A stretch of 64,000 bases of DNA from Thermanaeromonas sp. C210 (GTDB lineage Bacteria; Bacillota; DSM-521; Neomoorellales; Neomoorellaceae), in NCBI RefSeq assembly GCF_013167955.1, contig NZ_BLWF01000003.1, positions 186,001 to 250,000 on the forward strand, read 5' to 3'. Position 1 is the stretch's first letter. Every line of letters starts with the position of its first letter. Position numbers and translations under genes: made by a program. Of the stretch, positions 61,187 through 64,000 are shown in pieces. The notes beneath the pieces were generated by a model. The model was not told where the DNA came from. It saw nothing but the letters and a program-made list of their open reading frames with translations, and searched no databases.

Positions 61187-61543
61187 CTACTTTATCTGCA
61201 AGTGAGGGTTGGCTTTTTTTAATAGGTCACGCAATATAGCAATTTCAAGGTCTTTTTCGCCCAGAAGTTGCTTTAGATGGGTATTCTGTTTGTCTAACTC
61301 ACGGTTCTCTGCAACGAGTCGGGCGTGTTCCTGCTGAGTAACGTGGGTGGCGTTTCCCTTTGGGCTACTGCCTTGCATGGGTTGGCCGGCTTTGTACTGA
61401 CGAACCCATCGGCTGACAATATTCGGCCGGATATCATACTTCCGAGCAACGACGGAATTATTTCCGGCAGCGATGGCCTGTTCGACGACCTGGCGCTTGA
61501 ACTCTAGGGTAAATTTCCGACGTTCCGTAAGCGTCAAATACAA
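61187..61543 (-). CDS. IS3-family transposase OrfA
   Basis: A 118-aa protein with an N-terminal helix-turn-helix (RRKFTLEFKRQVVEQAI...NIVSRWVRQY) and a C-terminal leucine-zipper-like coiled coil (ENRELDKQNTHLKQLLGEKD). It binds the IS ends. Its 3' part overlaps the frameshift site leading into OrfB. Confidence 0.88.
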   Translation of the reverse strand: MYLTLTERRKFTLEFKRQVVEQAIAAGNNSVVARKYDIRPNIVSRWVRQYKAGQPMQGSSPKGNATHVTQQEHARLVAENRELDKQNTHLKQLLGEKDLEIAILRDLLKKANPHLQIK

Positions 61544-61580
61544 CCCACCTTGCGGGTTACGGCAGTAAGCATAAAAGAAA

Positions 61581-61607
61581 CCCCTACCTAATCACCTAAG
61601 GTAGGGG
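61581..61607 (-). terminator. Terminator downstream of tnpC
   Basis: CCCCTACCT and AGGTAGGGG (61581-61607) form a 9-bp stem. On the minus strand it is followed by TTTCTTTTATG, so it should end the tnpABC transcript. Confidence 0.65.
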
Positions 61608-61618
61608 CTAAAGCAAAC

Positions 61619-63193
61619 CTAATTATTCATCCGGCAAATAGGGGGCAAAGTTTCCGACCACGGCAGGAGTTGTTCCAATGCCTCTTCATCTTGCGGGTCC
61701 AGGTTGGGTAGCCTCTCAAAGAGATAAGCAAGGTAGTAGAAGGGATTTAACCCGTTCTCCTTGGCTGTCTCTATAATGCTGTAAACAATAGCGCTGGCTT
61801 TAGCACCCCGAGGGGTGTTGGCAAATAGCCAGTTCTTGCGACCAATAACAAAGGGTTTTATAGAACGCTCACTGCGGTTGTTGTCAATTTCTAAACGCCC
61901 ATCTTGTAAAAAGGCGACAAGTTTCTCCCATTGGTCCAGGCAATAATAGACCGCCCGCCCAAAGGCACTTTTGGGCAGCACCTGCGCTTTCTGCTTCTTA
62001 AGCCATGCTAAAAATTCGTCCAGCTCTGGTTTGCTGCGCTCCTGCCGGATTTGATATCGTTCTTCCGGGGTTTTGTCTTTAAGTTCGCGCTCTATGGCAA
62101 AAAGCCTGTTGCAGAACTTAAGCCCCTCCCGGGCGGCTACTGCTTTGTTTCTTTTATCTTGCGGCAGGGCTTTTAAGGCTTCATCAAACTTGCGCCGGGC
62201 GTGAGCCCAGCAGCCCACCAGGGTGACCTCTGAAAGTCCATTGTAGCCCTCATAGCCGTCAACATGCAAATAGCCCTTAAAACCTTTTAGAAACCGGCGG
62301 GGGTGTTTGCCGGCCCGGGTGGTCTGGTAGTCGTAGAGGATAATCGGGGGACCGTCCCGCCCGGTACGGTAAAGCCAAAGGAATGATTTGGTGGTAGCTT
62401 CCCTTCCCGGTTCATGAAGTACCTGCAACGTGGTCTCATCGGCATGGAGAATGTCTCTTTTAAGAAGGTGTTCATGGAGACGGTCGTAAATAAGGGTTAA
62501 GTAGGTGTTAGCTCCATGGAGCACCCAGTTGGCCATGGTCTGCCGGGAAAGGTCTATCCCTAAGCTTTTAAACTGCTGCTCCTGGCGGTAAAGGGGTAAT
62601 CCTGCCCCGTATTTCTGGGTCATAATGTAGCTAAGAAGCGAGGGAGATACCGGGCTTCCCGGAAGTACAGGAGCAGGCATGGGCGCCGTGATAACAGGAG
62701 TGGTTATCTCTTCTTTCTCGCAGCGGCGGCAAGAATAGACGTAGCGCACGTGCTTGACCACTTTCACTTGGGCCGGGATAATTTTGAGCTCCTGCCGCAC
62801 TTCGGTGCTCATTTCATGTAAAGGGCCACCGCAGCACGGGCAGACCCGCTCCTCTTCCGGCAGGCGGTGCTCTACTACTTCTACCGGCAGCTCTTCCAGG
62901 TTCATCTCCCGGCGGCCGCGCGTTTTACGGCGCTGGTAGGTGATGGTCTCCAAATCCGGTTCAACTGCTTCCGGCCGGGCTTCCGCTTCCGCCTCATTAA
63001 AAAGCAAAAGCTGCTCTTCTAGTGCGCAAGTCCTCTCGCTGGAAGAACCGAATTGCCGCTTCTTGCTTAAACGGAACTGCTCCATAAACCAGTTTAACTT
63101 GGCGGTAAGTTCGGCAACCTGTTGTTCCAATTGAGCACAGTGCTCTCGCAGCTCTTCTATGGTCATGGTAGCTATAGACTTAGCCGTGTCCAT
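61619..63193 (-). CDS. tnpC: IS66-family transposase TnpC
   Basis: DDE transposase of 524 aa. The N-terminal coiled coil and zinc-finger-like CPCCGGPL...CRRCE region are followed by the IS66 core with [28 protein letters not shown] and [24 protein letters not shown] is full length. Confidence 0.92.
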   Translation of the reverse strand: MDTAKSIATMTIEELREHCAQLEQQVAELTAKLNWFMEQFRLSKKRQFGSSSERTCALEEQLLLFNEAEAEARPEAVEPDLETITYQRRKTRGRREMNLEELPVEVVEHRLPEEERVCPCCGGPLHEMSTEVRQELKIIPAQVKVVKHVRYVYSCRRCEKEEITTPVITAPMPAPVLPGSPVSPSLLSYIMTQKYGAGLPLYRQEQQFKSLGIDLSRQTMANWVLHGANTYLTLIYDRLHEHLLKRDILHADETTLQVLHEPGREATTKSFLWLYRTGRDGPPIILYDYQTTRAGKHPRRFLKGFKGYLHVDGYEGYNGLSEVTLVGCWAHARRKFDEALKALPQDKRNKAVAAREGLKFCNRLFAIERELKDKTPEERYQIRQERSKPELDEFLAWLKKQKAQVLPKSAFGRAVYYCLDQWEKLVAFLQDGRLEIDNNRSERSIKPFVIGRKNWLFANTPRGAKASAIVYSIIETAKENGLNPFYYLAYLFERLPNLDPQDEEALEQLLPWSETLPPICRMNN

Positions 63194-63273
63194 GCTTTAA
63201 TAATTCGACGAATCAGCCCCAATTCCTCTAGAATCAACCATAAGGTAAAAATATTTCTTCCTGAGGCTTTATA

Positions 63274-63630
63274 TTACAAGATGGTGCGCGCTTTTACCTC
63301 AGGATGGGCTTTAGGCTGGTTTAAGGGAAGACCATCAAGCAGCCAGCGCAGCTCCCGGCGGCTTATGGTGATGGTAGAAGAAGTATTTCCCACCGGCCAT
63401 ATGAATTTGCCCTTCTCCAGCCGGCGGTAATAAAGCCAAAACCCGTTGTGCTCCCAATGGAGAATCTTCAGTTTGTCCCTCTTACGGTTGCAAAAGACAA
63501 AGAGGCAGGAAGAGAAGGGGTCCAGCTCGAAGCCTTCCTTGACCAGCACCGCCAGGCCGTCAATAGATTTACGCAAGTCTGTGGCGCCGCAGGCGAGGTA
63601 AACCCGGTCGATACCAACTTCGTTTAGCAT
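63274..63630 (-). CDS. tnpB: IS66-family accessory protein TnpB
   Basis: A 118-aa protein with the family pattern IDRVYLACGATDLRKSIDGLAVLV and LFVFCNRKRDKLKILHWEHNG. Required with TnpA and TnpC for IS66 transposition. It overlaps tnpA by 7 bp. Confidence 0.92.
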   Translation of the reverse strand: MLNEVGIDRVYLACGATDLRKSIDGLAVLVKEGFELDPFSSCLFVFCNRKRDKLKILHWEHNGFWLYYRRLEKGKFIWPVGNTSSTITISRRELRWLLDGLPLNQPKAHPEVKARTIL

Positions 63631-63950
63631 AACGCTATCAGCACCCGGACTACCTGGGTGAGCAAGGCCGGGTCAAACCCGGGTCTTACCTCGATGCTGG
63701 TCTTGCCTATCCTGACCAGCAAGGAGTTGCCCCCATCCCCAGAAGATGACTCGCTTATTTCTACCGGCAGCCAACGGGTTGGCTTCTCGAGGGAAACTCC
63801 GTTTTGGTCTTTATACTTCCGCAGCCAGTACCATAACTGCCTGGGGCTAATGCCCTCATGGGAGGCGCACCATTCTTTAACGCTTTGCCCGCTCGCTTGG
63901 TATTCGGCTATCCGGGTTTCCCATAACTTTTGCCGTTCGGCTCTGGTCAT
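63624..63950 (-). CDS. tnpA: IS66-family accessory protein TnpA
   Basis: A 108-aa protein with an N-terminal helix-turn-helix (WETRIAEYQASGQSVKEWC...SPRQLWYWLRKYK), as usual for the first gene of IS66 elements. ATG with AGGAGGA just upstream on the minus strand. Confidence 0.85.
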   Translation of the reverse strand: MTRAERQKLWETRIAEYQASGQSVKEWCASHEGISPRQLWYWLRKYKDQNGVSLEKPTRWLPVEISESSSGDGGNSLLVRIGKTSIEVRPGFDPALLTQVVRVLIALC

Positions 63951-64000
63951 AATAAAAAATCCTCCTCAAGCGTATTTTCTGAGAAGGATTATCCCCTGTA

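Larger units (their letters stand above)
60155..61564 (-). mobile_element. IS3-family insertion sequence
   Basis: Element of about 1.4 kb with overlapping orfA/orfB on the minus strand. Ends are estimated: TTAACCCCCGCAGATTGG at 60155 and, read on the minus strand from about 61564, TGCCGTAACCCGCAAGGTGG share an imperfect TAACCC..GCA match that may be the inverted repeats. It interrupts the intron reverse transcriptase. Confidence 0.7.
61565..64000 (-). mobile_element. IS66-family insertion sequence (right end outside the window)
   Basis: Three minus-strand genes in the IS66 order tnpA-tnpB-tnpC. A GTAAGC at 61565-61570 resembles the usual IS66 terminal repeat and may be the left end; the matching right end would lie beyond base 64000. 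Confidence 0.75.

Noticed and set aside
63122-63430. 102-aa plus-strand ORF within the IS66 element
   Set aside because: Opposite-strand shadow spanning tnpC/tnpB with no protein-like features.

Overview
The window looks like a chromosome segment of an anaerobic, spore-forming, thermophile-like Firmicute, most probably a Moorella/Neomoorella-type acetogen or hydrogenogenic carboxydotroph. The reasons are the clostridial sporulation block (spoIVB-spo0A, spoIIM-xerD-dacF-spoIIAA-spoIIAB-sigF), a CO dehydrogenase joined to a formate-hydrogenlyase-type energy-converting [NiFe] hydrogenase, frequent GTG/TTG starts, and a long GTTTTTAGCC...ATTGAAAC CRISPR array. The genus is an inference; there is no rRNA in the window.

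Layout. (1) 1-10972: core genes, all on the plus strand: nadK, argR, recN, spoIVB, spo0A, a NUDIX hydrolase, spoIIM, a small membrane protein, xerD, dacF and the spoIIA operon ending in sigF. Sigma-H-like promoters and 0A boxes precede spo0A and spoIIA. (2) 11272-33671: a CO-oxidation/H2-evolution island. A V4R-PAS-AAA+-Fis sigma-54 activator is followed by a near-perfect -24/-12 promoter, then cooC, a structured leader with a possible 48-aa ORF, cooS, a CooF-like ferredoxin, a Hyf/Hyc-type group 4 hydrogenase (three antiporter-like subunits, NuoH-like, HyfE-like, large, ferredoxin-like and small subunits), hycH-like and hycI maturation genes, a stand-alone H-NOX haem protein, and a full hypABFCDE set. 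Electrons from CO would pass CooS to CooF-like protein to hydrogenase, with H2 release coupled to ion pumping. CooC and Hyp/HycI mature the two nickel enzymes. (3) 33711-34919: a decayed ABC permease gene and a dodecin. (4) 35066-55567: CRISPR-Cas. A type III module (best fit III-D: HD-less Cas10 with an intact GGDD, a Csx10-like protein, four Csm3-like RAMPs and a small subunit) carries three CARF proteins: a CARF-HTH regulator, a Card1/Can2-like nuclease interrupted by an in-frame TAA, and a CARF-HEPN RNase. A single Cas6 lies between it and a complete type I-B set (cas8b-cas7-cas5-cas3-cas4-cas1-cas2). (5) 55568-58851: leader and one array of 47 repeats. (6) 58855-64000: a hairpin, a truncated group II intron, an IS3-family element cutting the intron, and an IS66-family element running off the window.

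Most interesting are the two candidate gas-sensing proteins in the CO island (a cysteine-rich V4R sigma-54 activator, and an H-NOX whose O2-stabilising tyrosine position is leucine), the stop codon between sensor and catalytic residues of the Card1-like nuclease, and the CARF-HTH protein placed first in the CRISPR locus behind a sigma-H-like promoter motif. All assignments were made by reading translations and motifs; no database search was run.
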